Positions 46,059 through 53,761 of a stretch of 64,000 bases of DNA are shown piece after piece. Made by a program: the position numbers and the translations under genes. Where the stretch lies: positions 4,278,001 to 4,342,000 of the forward strand of contig NC_015138.1 of assembly GCF_000176855.2 (NCBI RefSeq), in the 5' to 3' direction. This stretch comes from Paracidovorax avenae ATCC 19860. GTDB taxonomy: Bacteria; Pseudomonadota; Gammaproteobacteria; Burkholderiales; Burkholderiaceae_C. Position 1 is the first letter of the stretch, and each line of letters begins with the position of its first letter. Below the pieces are notes generated by a model. It saw only the letters and a program-made list of their open reading frames with translations, did no database searches and was not told the origin of the DNA.

Positions 46059-46907
46059 ATGTCCCTCTCCGACGCCTCCGAAACGGACCGCCAGAACTGC
46101 CATGAATGCTCCAGCCGGCACCAGTGCCTGATCGGCCGCCAGAGCGATGCCGCGAGGGTGTCCTGGCCCACGCTCGTGCAGGAGCACCGGTTCCGCAAGG
46201 GGGATGTCCTCCAGCTCCAGGGGGAAACGGCCGATTCCCTGTCGGTGCTCAAGGTGGGAACGGCACTGCTGCAGCGCACGGGCCCCGACCAGGTGGCGCG
46301 CCCCGTGGCCATGGCGGGCTGCGGTCAGGCTCTCGGCACCGGTGCGGTGCTCGGCACGGCCGAGCGCCTGACCTGGGTCGCGGTCCAGGAAGGACGGCTG
46401 TGCAGGCTGCCGGCTGCCGCGCTGGTGCGCTCCGGCGGGCTGGATTCGGAATTCCTGCAGGCGCTGCTGCACGAGGAAGCGCAGGCGCAGTCACGGCTGG
46501 CGGACTGGTCGGGCCTGCTGCACCTGCGCGGCGTGCCTGCCCAACTGGCCAGCGCGCTGCTGCAGCTGTCCCAGTTGCAGCGCAGCACGCTCGTGCGGCT
46601 GCCCACCCATACGGTGCTGGCCTCCCTGCTGGCCACCACCCGGGAAACCATTGCGCGGTCGCTGACGCAGCTGGCACAGCAGGGGGCCGTGGTGCGCCAC
46701 GACCGCTGGCATTGCGCCATCGTGCGCGCACCGCTGGTCGCCTTGCTGGCGAGCCAGGCGGTACGGGCCGAGGATACGCCACCGCCCCCCTCCCCCGTGA
46801 GGCGCACCACGCCATCTGCGCGCGATACGGCGCGGCCGGCATCCTGGCGGGTGGCGCGTACCGCGCCCGCGACGCGCGCCGCCGCTCCGCAGGCGCTCGG
46901 CGTGTGA
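46059..46907 (+). CDS. FNR-like Crp-family transcriptional regulator
   Basis: The 282-residue protein begins with a Cys cluster NCHECSSRHQC, spaced CX2CX5C exactly as in E. coli FNR, and has further Cys residues in MAGCGQ and GRLCRL, so an oxygen-labile iron-sulfur cluster is plausible. A beta-roll and a C-terminal helix-turn-helix follow (VLASLLATTRETIARSLTQL). The recognition helix reads E-x2-A-R where FNR has E-x2-S-R. The last ~50 residues are a Pro/Arg-rich tail. ATG 46059 is preferred; ATG 46029 overlaps the previous gene. Confidence 0.82.
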   Translation: MSLSDASETDRQNCHECSSRHQCLIGRQSDAARVSWPTLVQEHRFRKGDVLQLQGETADSLSVLKVGTALLQRTGPDQVARPVAMAGCGQALGTGAVLGTAERLTWVAVQEGRLCRLPAAALVRSGGLDSEFLQALLHEEAQAQSRLADWSGLLHLRGVPAQLASALLQLSQLQRSTLVRLPTHTVLASLLATTRETIARSLTQLAQQGAVVRHDRWHCAIVRAPLVALLASQAVRAEDTPPPPSPVRRTTPSARDTARPASWRVARTAPATRAAAPQALGV

Positions 46908-46975
46908 CGCCTCCGCGGCCTGGGCAGGCACGCCGGCCCCGCGGTGCGGAGCGCGTCCCGCCCTGCCCTCCGAGC

Positions 46976-47599
46976 TCAGGCGGCGGGGGCCTGCAGCAGG
47001 GCCTTGACGTCGGAAGCGAGCGCCTGCGCCCCGCTGCCGTAACGGTGGTACACGCGCAGCCGGCCGGCGGGGTCGTAGATGTAGCTGCCCGCGGAATGGT
47101 CCATGGTGTAGCTCGTGGGCGTCTTGCCAGGCACCTTCTTGTAGTAGATCTTGAAGTCCTTGGCGACGGCAGCGAGCTGCTCGGGCGTGCCGCGCAGTGC
47201 CAGGAAGCTCGGGTCGAAATTGGTCATGTAGGCCTTGAGCACCTCGGGCGTGTCGCGCTCCGGGTCCACCGTGACGAACAGGCCCTGCAGACGGTCGCCG
47301 TCCGCCCCCAGCGAGCGCTTGACCTCGGCCAGCTCGGCCATGGAGGTCGGGCAGACGTCCGGGCACTGGGTGTAGCCGAAGAAGACCACCACCACCTTGC
47401 CGGCGAAGTCCTTCAAATGGCGCTGCTGGCCGTTGTGGTCGGGCAGCGCCAGGTCGCGCGCGTACTCCGCGCCGGTGATGTCCACGCCCTGGAAGGACGG
47501 GGCCTGTTCCTTGGAACAGCCCGCGAGCAGGCCCGCCGCGCCGGCGAGCAGGGCGCAGGCCGCTGCGCTGCGAAGAAGGGTGCGTTTGTGCATGGGCAT
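46976..47599 (-). CDS. SCO1/SenC copper chaperone
   Basis: SCO proteins load copper into the CuA site of cytochrome c oxidase subunit II. The 207-residue lipoprotein has a lipobox LLAGC (Cys28), the thioredoxin-like fold with GKVVVVFFGYTQCPDVCPTSM containing CxxxC, VTVDPERDTPEVL and the distal copper His in MDHSAGSYIYDPAGRLR. It is the last gene of the minus-strand oxidase assembly group, 7 bases after ctaB. Confidence 0.94.
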   Translation of the reverse strand: MPMHKRTLLRSAAACALLAGAAGLLAGCSKEQAPSFQGVDITGAEYARDLALPDHNGQQRHLKDFAGKVVVVFFGYTQCPDVCPTSMAELAEVKRSLGADGDRLQGLFVTVDPERDTPEVLKAYMTNFDPSFLALRGTPEQLAAVAKDFKIYYKKVPGKTPTSYTMDHSAGSYIYDPAGRLRVYHRYGSGAQALASDVKALLQAPAA

Positions 47600-47605
47600 G
47601 GCAGT

Positions 47606-48514
47606 TCAGAGCACGTAGTGGTCCACCAGCAGCGCCGCGAAGAGCAGGCTGAGGTGGATCAGGGAGAAGCGGAAGGTCTTGCGCGCGAGCGCATCCGAAT
47701 AGCTGCGCCAGAGGCGGAAGGCATAGGCGCAGAAGCCGGTGCAGAGCACCACGGCCGCGGCCAGGTAGATCCAGGAACTCATGCCGTACACGAAGGGCAT
47801 CAGGCAGCCGGCGAACAGGATGAAGGTGTAGAGCAGCACCTGCAGGCGCGTGAATTCATTGCCGTGGGTGACGGGCAGCATCGGCAGGCCGGACTTGCGG
47901 TAGTCCTCGACGCGGTAGAGCGCGAGGGCCCAGAAATGCGGCGGCGTCCAGAGGAAGATGATGAGGAAGAGGATCAGCGGCTCGGGGCCCACGTCGCCCG
48001 TCATGGACGCCCAGCCCAGCACCGGCGGCATCGCGCCGGAGGCTCCGCCGATCACGATGTTCTGCGGCGTGCGCGGCTTGAGCACGACGGTGTAGATGAC
48101 CGCGTAGCCCACGAAGGTGGCAAAGGTGAGCCACATGGTGAGCGCATTGACCCAGGCGAAGAGCACGAGAGAACCGGCCAGGCACAGCAGTGCCGAGAAG
48201 GCGAGCGTCTGGGCGTTGGACAACTCGCCCTTGGCCGTGGGGCGCCAGGCGGTGCGCTTCATCTTGGCGTCGATGTGCTGCTCGACGAGGCAGTTGAAGG
48301 CTGCGGCGGCGCCCGCCACCAGCCAGATCCCGAAGCAGGCGATGGCCATGTGCAGCCACTGCGCCCCGCTCGGCAGGCCGGGCACCGCGAGCACCATGCC
48401 GATGAATGCGCAGAAAACGATGAGCTGGACCACGCGCGGCTTGGTCAGCGCGTAGAACTGCGAGAAGCGGGAAGGCACCGCGGGGGATGCGGTGGAAGCG
48501 GAAGCGGCACTCAT
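47606..48514 (-). CDS. ctaB: Protoheme IX farnesyltransferase (heme O synthase)
   Basis: Adds farnesyl to heme b to make heme O, which CtaA converts to heme A for the oxidase. The 302-residue membrane protein has [20 protein letters not shown], the prenyl-diphosphate motif [42 protein letters not shown] and [27 protein letters not shown]. Its start overlaps the ctaA stop (48511-48514). Confidence 0.95.
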   Translation of the reverse strand: MSAASASTASPAVPSRFSQFYALTKPRVVQLIVFCAFIGMVLAVPGLPSGAQWLHMAIACFGIWLVAGAAAAFNCLVEQHIDAKMKRTAWRPTAKGELSNAQTLAFSALLCLAGSLVLFAWVNALTMWLTFATFVGYAVIYTVVLKPRTPQNIVIGGASGAMPPVLGWASMTGDVGPEPLILFLIIFLWTPPHFWALALYRVEDYRKSGLPMLPVTHGNEFTRLQVLLYTFILFAGCLMPFVYGMSSWIYLAAAVVLCTGFCAYAFRLWRSYSDALARKTFRFSLIHLSLLFAALLVDHYVL

Positions 48515-49725
48515 GGCGAAGAAATTCTCGGGGCACCCGCAGCGGTTTCAACCGCGCGGGGGGTGGACATTTTGTCCCTGGCACCCACGGCCCGGCTGGC
48601 GGCCAGGGTCCAGGTGAGCGCGACGACGAGGGCGGCTGCGCCGCCGGTGTGGAGCACGGCGGCCACCAGCGGCCAGTCGAGCACGACGTTGGACAGGCCG
48701 GTGGCGAACTGCAGCAGCGCCAGCCCCGCCAGCCAGCGGGCCTGCGGCCGCAATGCCGGCACGGCGCGCAGGCGCCAGGCCAGCAGGGCGAGCGCGGCCA
48801 GCACGGCATAGGCCGCCAGCCGGTGGGCATAGTGGATGGCGGTGAGGCCTGCGAAGCTGATGTGGCTGCCGTCCTGCAGCAGGCCGAGAGGCCGCCAGAT
48901 CTGGAAACCCTCCGGGAAGGCCATGTCGGGCCACCAGCTGCCCTGGCAGGTGGGGAAGGTGGAGCAGGCCAGGACGGCGTAGTTGGTGCTCACCCAGCCG
49001 CCCAACAGGATCTGCAGGCCCACCAGCACCGCCGTCACCACGAGCAATGCGCGCAGGCCAGGCGCCAGGAGGGCGGGCGCGATGCCGCGCGAGGCCTGGG
49101 TCTGCCGCACGGCCTGCACGCACAGCAGGGCCAGCAGCACGATGCCGCCGACGAGGTGCAGCGTGACAATGGCGGGGAAAAGCTTCATGGTCACCGTCCA
49201 GGCGCCGAAGGCCCCCTGCAGGCAGACCCACACGAGCGTGGCCGTGGGCCACCAGGGATGCACGGCCATGCGCTCCTGCCCGGCATCCGTGCCGGCACGG
49301 CGGTGGCGGCGCCATTGCCACCATGCGCCCACCGTGAGCGCGATGATGAGCACGCCCACGGCGGAGGCCAGGTAGCGGTGGACCATCTCCACCCACGCCT
49401 TGCGGTGCGTGACCGGGCCGGTGGGCATGGCTTCCTGCGCGGCGGAGATCTCCGCGCGGGCGCCCACCGGGCTCGCATTGCCGTAGCAGCCGGGCCAGTC
49501 GGGGCAGCCCAGCCCGGAATCGGTGAGCCGGGTGAAGGCGCCGAACAGCACCAGGTCGAACGTGAGGAAGAGCGTGAGGATCGCCAGCGCCTGCCAGCGC
49601 CGCACGGGCGATCCATGGCGGTTGCGCCACGCCACCCAGGCCAGAGGCCCGAGGGCGATCGCGAGGCCGAGCAGCATCAGCTCGGCGAGCGGCGCGAAAT
49701 CGTAGAGCGGCTGGGTGGCGTTCAT
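48511..49725 (-). CDS. ctaA: Heme A synthase
   Basis: CtaA oxidises the C8 methyl of heme O to a formyl group. The 404-residue protein has eight predicted helices and the paired His motifs of the family: [21 protein letters not shown] with the Cys pair near the N-terminus, [16 protein letters not shown] and the second Cys pair [15 protein letters not shown], then [10 protein letters not shown]. The internal duplication is evident. It sits between an SCO-like gene and ctaB. Confidence 0.93.
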   Translation of the reverse strand: MNATQPLYDFAPLAELMLLGLAIALGPLAWVAWRNRHGSPVRRWQALAILTLFLTFDLVLFGAFTRLTDSGLGCPDWPGCYGNASPVGARAEISAAQEAMPTGPVTHRKAWVEMVHRYLASAVGVLIIALTVGAWWQWRRHRRAGTDAGQERMAVHPWWPTATLVWVCLQGAFGAWTVTMKLFPAIVTLHLVGGIVLLALLCVQAVRQTQASRGIAPALLAPGLRALLVVTAVLVGLQILLGGWVSTNYAVLACSTFPTCQGSWWPDMAFPEGFQIWRPLGLLQDGSHISFAGLTAIHYAHRLAAYAVLAALALLAWRLRAVPALRPQARWLAGLALLQFATGLSNVVLDWPLVAAVLHTGGAAALVVALTWTLAASRAVGARDKMSTPRAVETAAGAPRISSP

Positions 49726-49777
49726 GGCGCGGCACCTCCGGTGGGCATCGCCCCGCGCGCGCCCGGGCAGGCGCGGC

Positions 49778-50542
49778 TCATGGCCGTGCCTCCGGGCGGC
49801 CCGGCTGGTCCCACGACGACGAGGCCCGCATGAGCCGCTCCAGGTCGCGCTTGGCCCGTGCAGCGCCCGCGGAGTCCATGCGCGCGGGAAAGCGCATCAT
49901 CCAGTGGCCCATCGGGTCCACGACGAAGAGATGGTCGGACAGCGCATGGCCCGGGGCCGGGGCCAGCCATGCCGCGAGCGCCTGGGCGTCCACGCGGCGC
50001 ACCACGGCATCGCGCAGGCCGGGGGCGATCTCGGCCGGGGCCGGGGCCGCGTCGGTCACGAGCCAGACCCAGTCCATGCGTTCCTTGTCCTTGCCGAGGC
50101 TCTCGCGCAGCTGGCGCTGCAGGTAGAGGTGGTTGCGGCACGGTTCGTCGCAGGCGCCGGATGCCACGCTGACCAGCAGCCACTGCCCCTTCAGCGCGCC
50201 CAGCGGTCCGGACGCCGTGCCGTCGATGCCGCGGGTGGCCAGGGCATCGGGCAGGGGCCGCTGCGGATCGATGAGTTCGCCGTAGCTGCGGCGGGCCTCC
50301 GGGCGCACCAGGTAATAGGCGGTGTAGGACGCGATGACGGGGGCGGCGCACACCAGCAGCACGCCCAGCATCTTCCAGCGGCCCTGCCCCGCGCGCTTTT
50401 CCAGCGCCGCCACGGCATCCGCCGCGGCCGGCAGGCCGTGCACGCTCAGGCCCAGCGGATGGGAGGAACCCGGGCCGTCAGGCGGGGGGGGCCGGCTGGC
50501 GGCCTGGGCGAATGAAGCGTCGGACGATTTGGAACCAGACAT
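49778..50542 (-). CDS. SCO-like thioredoxin-fold membrane protein
   Basis: The 254-residue protein has a Pro/Ser-rich cytoplasmic start, one transmembrane helix (KMLGVLLVCAAPVIASYTAYYLV, about 57-79) and a periplasmic domain. There QWLLVSVASGACDEPCRNHLYLQRQL holds a CxxxC motif like that of SCO proteins, and LFVVDPMGHWMMRFP matches their C-terminal strand. It probably helps oxidase assembly, by redox or copper transfer. Its start overlaps the last 65 bases of surf1. Confidence 0.82.
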   Translation of the reverse strand: MSGSKSSDASFAQAASRPPPPDGPGSSHPLGLSVHGLPAAADAVAALEKRAGQGRWKMLGVLLVCAAPVIASYTAYYLVRPEARRSYGELIDPQRPLPDALATRGIDGTASGPLGALKGQWLLVSVASGACDEPCRNHLYLQRQLRESLGKDKERMDWVWLVTDAAPAPAEIAPGLRDAVVRRVDAQALAAWLAPAPGHALSDHLFVVDPMGHWMMRFPARMDSAGAARAKRDLERLMRASSSWDQPGRPEARP

Positions 50543-51356
50543 AGAGGATTGCCACGAGGGCGCAGAGCCCGAACCACTGGAAGGCGTAGCCATGGTGCCT
50601 GGCGACCCCGGCATCGACCGCCGGCCAGTCGCGCAGCAGCGGACCGTCGGGCCCGCCCGTCTCGATCACCGTGAGGGGGGCGAGCCGCTGCAGCCCCGTC
50701 TCGGCGCGGTAGGCCGCCAGGTCGAGATTCTGCCGGATGCGGGAAGACCCCTCGCCGCCTGCGGCGGAAGCCGGCCCACCGGGCTCGTAGAGCCGCGAAG
50801 GCGCCGCCGCGATGCGGCCATGCACTTCGACATCTTCCGCAGGTGCCGGCACCTCGGGCAGGCGCGTGCGGTCCTGGAAATCGCGCGGCACCCATCCGCG
50901 CTGCACGAGGACTACGGCCCCCTCGGCCCCCCGCGAGGTGAGCTGCAGCGGCGTGAGGACGAAGAACCCGGGGCGGCCCTGCATCTGCCGGTTGTCGAGG
51001 AAGACCGTATCCTGGGGAAGCCATCGACCCCGGAGCACCGCCGGACGGTGTACGAGGGGATTGCTGCCGGGCATGCCGGATGCGCCGTCCTCGGCGGGGG
51101 CTTTCGTGCCGGTTCCCCCGGGGCCCGAGACAGGCGGCAGCGACGCCAGGGCAGTGGCGGGCACGGGCGGCATCGCCTGCCGTGCATCGACCATGGCCTG
51201 CCAGGCCTGCTTCTCCGCCGCGCGCGAGAGCTGCCAGCGGCCGAGTGCCGCGGTGGCGGCCATGGTGGCGACGGTGGCGGCGGTGATGCACCAGAAGCGC
51301 CAGTCCGGGCGGAAACCCCTGGCACCATTGGTGCGCTTGCGGATAATGGGCTGCAT
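50478..51356 (-). CDS. SURF1 family cytochrome oxidase assembly protein
   Basis: SURF1 proteins help insert heme A into oxidase subunit I. The 292-residue protein has the expected two membrane helices at its ends: WCITAATVATMAATAALGRWQLSRA and HHGYAFQWFGLCALVAILYVWFQIVRR. Between them are FLDNRQMQGRPGFFVLTPLQL, VVLVQRGWVPRDF and NLDLAAY. The ATG at 51356 shares the tetranucleotide CATG with the plus-strand start of the DUF2909 gene, and I see no ribosome-binding site, so the start is less certain than the gene. Confidence 0.9.
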   Translation of the reverse strand: MQPIIRKRTNGARGFRPDWRFWCITAATVATMAATAALGRWQLSRAAEKQAWQAMVDARQAMPPVPATALASLPPVSGPGGTGTKAPAEDGASGMPGSNPLVHRPAVLRGRWLPQDTVFLDNRQMQGRPGFFVLTPLQLTSRGAEGAVVLVQRGWVPRDFQDRTRLPEVPAPAEDVEVHGRIAAAPSRLYEPGGPASAAGGEGSSRIRQNLDLAAYRAETGLQRLAPLTVIETGGPDGPLLRDWPAVDAGVARHHGYAFQWFGLCALVAILYVWFQIVRRFIRPGRQPAPPA

Positions 51357-51576
51357 GAAATACGTCGTGGTGCTGGCCTTCCTGGCCATTCTGGCGAGCC
51401 TCGCGTCGGCGCTTTTCTTCATGATGCGCACGGGGCGGGACGACGCCCGCCGCGGCCGGCACATGGCCCGGGCGCTCGCGGTACGGGTGGGGCTGTCCAT
51501 TCTGCTCTTCCTGTGCCTGCTCGCGGCATGGAAGCTGGGCTACATCCAGCCCACGGGCCTGCCCGTCGGGCGCTAG
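51355..51576 (+). CDS. DUF2909 twin-helix membrane protein
   Basis: A 73-residue protein with two transmembrane helices (YVVVLAFLAILASLASALFFM and LSILLFLCLLAAWKLGYI) joined by a basic loop (RDDARRGRHMARALAVR). This is the DUF2909 pattern regularly found inside beta-proteobacterial oxidase clusters. It runs opposite to all surrounding cox genes and its ATG overlaps the surf1 ATG on the other strand. The function is unknown, presumably oxidase assembly. Confidence 0.88.
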   Translation: MKYVVVLAFLAILASLASALFFMMRTGRDDARRGRHMARALAVRVGLSILLFLCLLAAWKLGYIQPTGLPVGR

Positions 51577-51616
51577 GAGCGGCTCCAAACCCCTCTCCTC
51601 CGCCGGCCCCGGATGC

Positions 51617-51640
51617 AAAAAAGCGCCCGGAGGCGCTTTC
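51617..51640. terminator. Bidirectional terminator between ctaE and the DUF2909 gene
   Basis: AAAGCGCC and GGCGCTTT pair around CGGA. On the minus strand it is followed by a run of six T, so it should end the coxB-to-ctaE transcript before surf1. On the plus strand it ends the DUF2909 gene less strongly. Confidence 0.85.
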
Positions 51641-51660
51641 CTGCCGGTGCGGGCGCCGGC

Positions 51661-52545
51661 TCAGAGCCAGTAGACCAGCACGTACAGGCCCAGCCACACC
51701 ACGTCCACGAAGTGCCAGTACCAGGCGGCACCCTCGAAGCCGAAGTGGCGTTCCGCGGTGAAATGGCCCTTCTGCAGCCGCAGCGTGATGAACAGCAGCA
51801 TCAGCATGCCCACGAAGACGTGGAAGCCGTGGAAGCCCGTCAGCATGAAGAACGTGGAGCCGAAGACGCCGGAGCTGAGCTTGAGGTTCAGCTCGGTGTA
51901 GAGGTGGAAGTACTCGTAGCCCTGCACGCAGAGGAACACGAAGCCGAGCACCACGGTGACCCACATGAAGCCGATGGCGCGTGCGCGGTGGCTTTCGCGC
52001 AGGGCATGGTGGGCGATGGTGAGGGTGACGCCGGAGGTGAGCAGCAACGCGGTGTTGATGGTGGGCAGCCAGAAGGGGCCCACGGTCTGGAAGGGCTCGA
52101 CGATGCCGGCGGGCGAGGCCGTGGCGCCCGCGGCCATGCTGGGCCACACGGCCTTGAAGTCGGGCCAGAGCAGTGCGTTGTCGAGGCTGCCCAGCGCCGG
52201 CACGGAATGCGAGCGCGCCCACCACAGGGCGGTGAAGAAGGCGCCGAAGAACATCACTTCGGAGAAGATGAACCAGCTCATGCTCCAGCGGTACGAGAGG
52301 TCGATCTTGCGGCTGTAGAGGCCACCCTCGCTTTCGCGGGCCGCGTCGCGGAACCACTGGTAGAGCACGAACAGCCACCAGGCGAGGCCGAAGAACAGCG
52401 AATACTTGCCCCAGTCGTGGCCGTTGACCCACTGGCCCGCGCCGAGGATCACGAAGAAGAGGCCCGCGGCGGCCATGGCCGGATGGCGCGACTCCGCGGG
52501 AACGTAGTAGTACGGCGTGGTGCCCTGGGGGGTGGATGCACTCAT
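51661..52545 (-). CDS. ctaE: Cytochrome c oxidase subunit III
   Basis: The 294-residue protein has seven predicted helices with the subunit III features WPxxxWPI-like early segments, WSMSWFIFSEVMFFGAFFTALWWAR, the buried-Glu region, ITIAHHALRESHRARAIGFMW and a final GFHGFHVFVGMLMLLFITLRLQ and WHFVDVVWLGLYVLVYWL. It stabilises the catalytic core of the aa3 oxidase. A terminator just downstream separates it from surf1. Confidence 0.95.
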   Translation of the reverse strand: MSASTPQGTTPYYYVPAESRHPAMAAAGLFFVILGAGQWVNGHDWGKYSLFFGLAWWLFVLYQWFRDAARESEGGLYSRKIDLSYRWSMSWFIFSEVMFFGAFFTALWWARSHSVPALGSLDNALLWPDFKAVWPSMAAGATASPAGIVEPFQTVGPFWLPTINTALLLTSGVTLTIAHHALRESHRARAIGFMWVTVVLGFVFLCVQGYEYFHLYTELNLKLSSGVFGSTFFMLTGFHGFHVFVGMLMLLFITLRLQKGHFTAERHFGFEGAAWYWHFVDVVWLGLYVLVYWL

Positions 52546-52606
52546 GGCTGGCTCCTGTCTCTTTCCTTCTTGTCGTCTTTCGTCTTCTCGGGATCGGACC
52601 GGGCGG

Positions 52607-52834
52607 CTACACCACCCAGTTCACGACGGCGATGAGGCCTGCCACCAGCAGCACGATGGCCACGAGGCCGACCGCGATGATGTGCAGCGGGTTGATGCGC
52701 TCGGTGTCCTGCCGGTATTCGTCGCCCTTGCGGATGCCCAGCAGCGACCATGCCACGGCCCGCACCGTGCGCCACAGCGATCCGGGGCGCGCGGTGGGGG
52801 AGGCGTGGCGGGGTTCATGGCGCCATCCCGTCAT
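52607..52834 (-). CDS. DUF2970 small membrane protein
   Basis: A 75-residue protein with the DUF2970 core SLWRTVRAVAWSLLGIRKGDEYRQD and a single C-terminal helix (IIAVGLVAIVLLVAGLIAVVNWVV). Its start overlaps the ctaG stop by ATGA (52834-52831), so it is coupled to the oxidase assembly gene. The family is almost confined to oxidase clusters; no activity is known. Confidence 0.88.
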   Translation of the reverse strand: MTGWRHEPRHASPTARPGSLWRTVRAVAWSLLGIRKGDEYRQDTERINPLHIIAVGLVAIVLLVAGLIAVVNWVV

Positions 52835-53448
52835 GAGCCGGCCTCCGGGTGGGACTGCGGAGCCGCGGACACGGTGGAGGGCGCCGGCGGCGTCTTGCCG
52901 CCGACCTCGAAGAACGTATAGGACAGCGTGATCGTGGTCACGTCCCTGGGCAGGCGCGGATCGACCACGAAGGCCACCGGCCATTCGCGCTTCTCGCCGG
53001 GCTCGAGCGTGTACTGGTTGAAGCAGAAGCACTCGAGCTTGTTGAAGTGCGCCGCCGCCTGCCGGGGTGCATAGCTCGGGATGGCCTGGGCCGCCATGCG
53101 GCGGTTCTGCACGTTCTGGAATTCGTACATCACGGTGGTGAGCTCGCCCGGATGCACCTGGACGGAGGAGCGGGCGGGCTTGAAGTCCCACGGACCGCGC
53201 GCGTTGGCATCGAACTCGACCGTGATCGTGCGGCTGGTGTCCACCTGCGTGTTCGCGGGCAGCTTCACGTCGCGGCCCGCCACGCCGTTGCCCGGCACCT
53301 GCCGCTCCGACAGCGAGAGGATGTTGATGCCCGTGACTTCGCAGATGTGCTTGTAGATGGGAATGAGCACGTAGCCGAACGCGAACATGCCGGCCGAGAT
53401 CACGGCCAGCTTGCCCACCATCTTGAAGTTCTCGCGGCGGCGGCTCAT
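52831..53448 (-). CDS. ctaG: Cytochrome c oxidase assembly protein CtaG (Cox11)
   Basis: CtaG/Cox11 delivers copper to the CuB site of subunit I. The 205-residue protein has one N-terminal anchor (MVGKLAVISAGMFAFGYVLIPIY), the conserved YKHICEVTGIN, the copper-binding CFCF in KLECFCFNQYTL, and PVAFVVDPRLPRDVTTITLSYTFFEV. ATG 53448 gives the expected MSRRRENFKMV start. The order ctaD, small assembly protein, ctaG, DUF2970, ctaE is typical of Comamonadaceae. Confidence 0.95.
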   Translation of the reverse strand: MSRRRENFKMVGKLAVISAGMFAFGYVLIPIYKHICEVTGINILSLSERQVPGNGVAGRDVKLPANTQVDTSRTITVEFDANARGPWDFKPARSSVQVHPGELTTVMYEFQNVQNRRMAAQAIPSYAPRQAAAHFNKLECFCFNQYTLEPGEKREWPVAFVVDPRLPRDVTTITLSYTFFEVGGKTPPAPSTVSAAPQSHPEAGS

Positions 53449-53546
53449 CGGACCCCTTCCTCCTGCGGCACGATCCGCAGGACGCAGCAACCCGACACGG
53501 CTTCACCCATCCGAAGGCCGCGGAGCAGGCCACGCCAGCAGGCGCC

Positions 53547-53620
53547 GTGGAACCGGCTTCGCCGGTCCACGGGCGTCGTCCCCCTGGAGGGGGAAGGCGC
53601 GCAGCGACTCAGGGGGTGCC
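53547..53620. repeat. REP-like intergenic palindromic element
   Basis: Between ctaG and the 36-residue gene lie two palindromes: GTGGAACCGGC/GCCGGTCCAC (53547-53570, one bulge) and CCCCCT..AGGGGG (53580-53593), then a CTCAGGGGGTG end. I recall the same arrangement as a dispersed intergenic repeat in Comamonadaceae. Only one copy is in this window, so dispersal cannot be shown here. Confidence 0.6.
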
Positions 53621-53731
53621 TCATAGTCTCCAGGCCATCTTGACCATGAAGCCGATGAAGAAGGCCACGGCAATGCTCGCCAGGATGATGGCCATGCGCA
53701 GGTTCGCCTTCTTCTGCTCGGGTGTCGCCAT
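53621..53731 (-). CDS. Cytochrome oxidase small assembly protein (36 aa)
   Basis: The frame encodes 36 residues starting MATPEQKKANLRMAIILAS, a basic head and one membrane helix (to GFMVKMAWRL). It lies 30 bases after ctaD and matches the short single-helix protein regularly annotated at this position in Comamonadaceae oxidase operons. It probably helps assembly, but the evidence is position only. Confidence 0.8.
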   Translation of the reverse strand: MATPEQKKANLRMAIILASIAVAFFIGFMVKMAWRL

Positions 53732-53761
53732 GTCGCTCGCGCTCCTTCCAGGCCTGTACCG

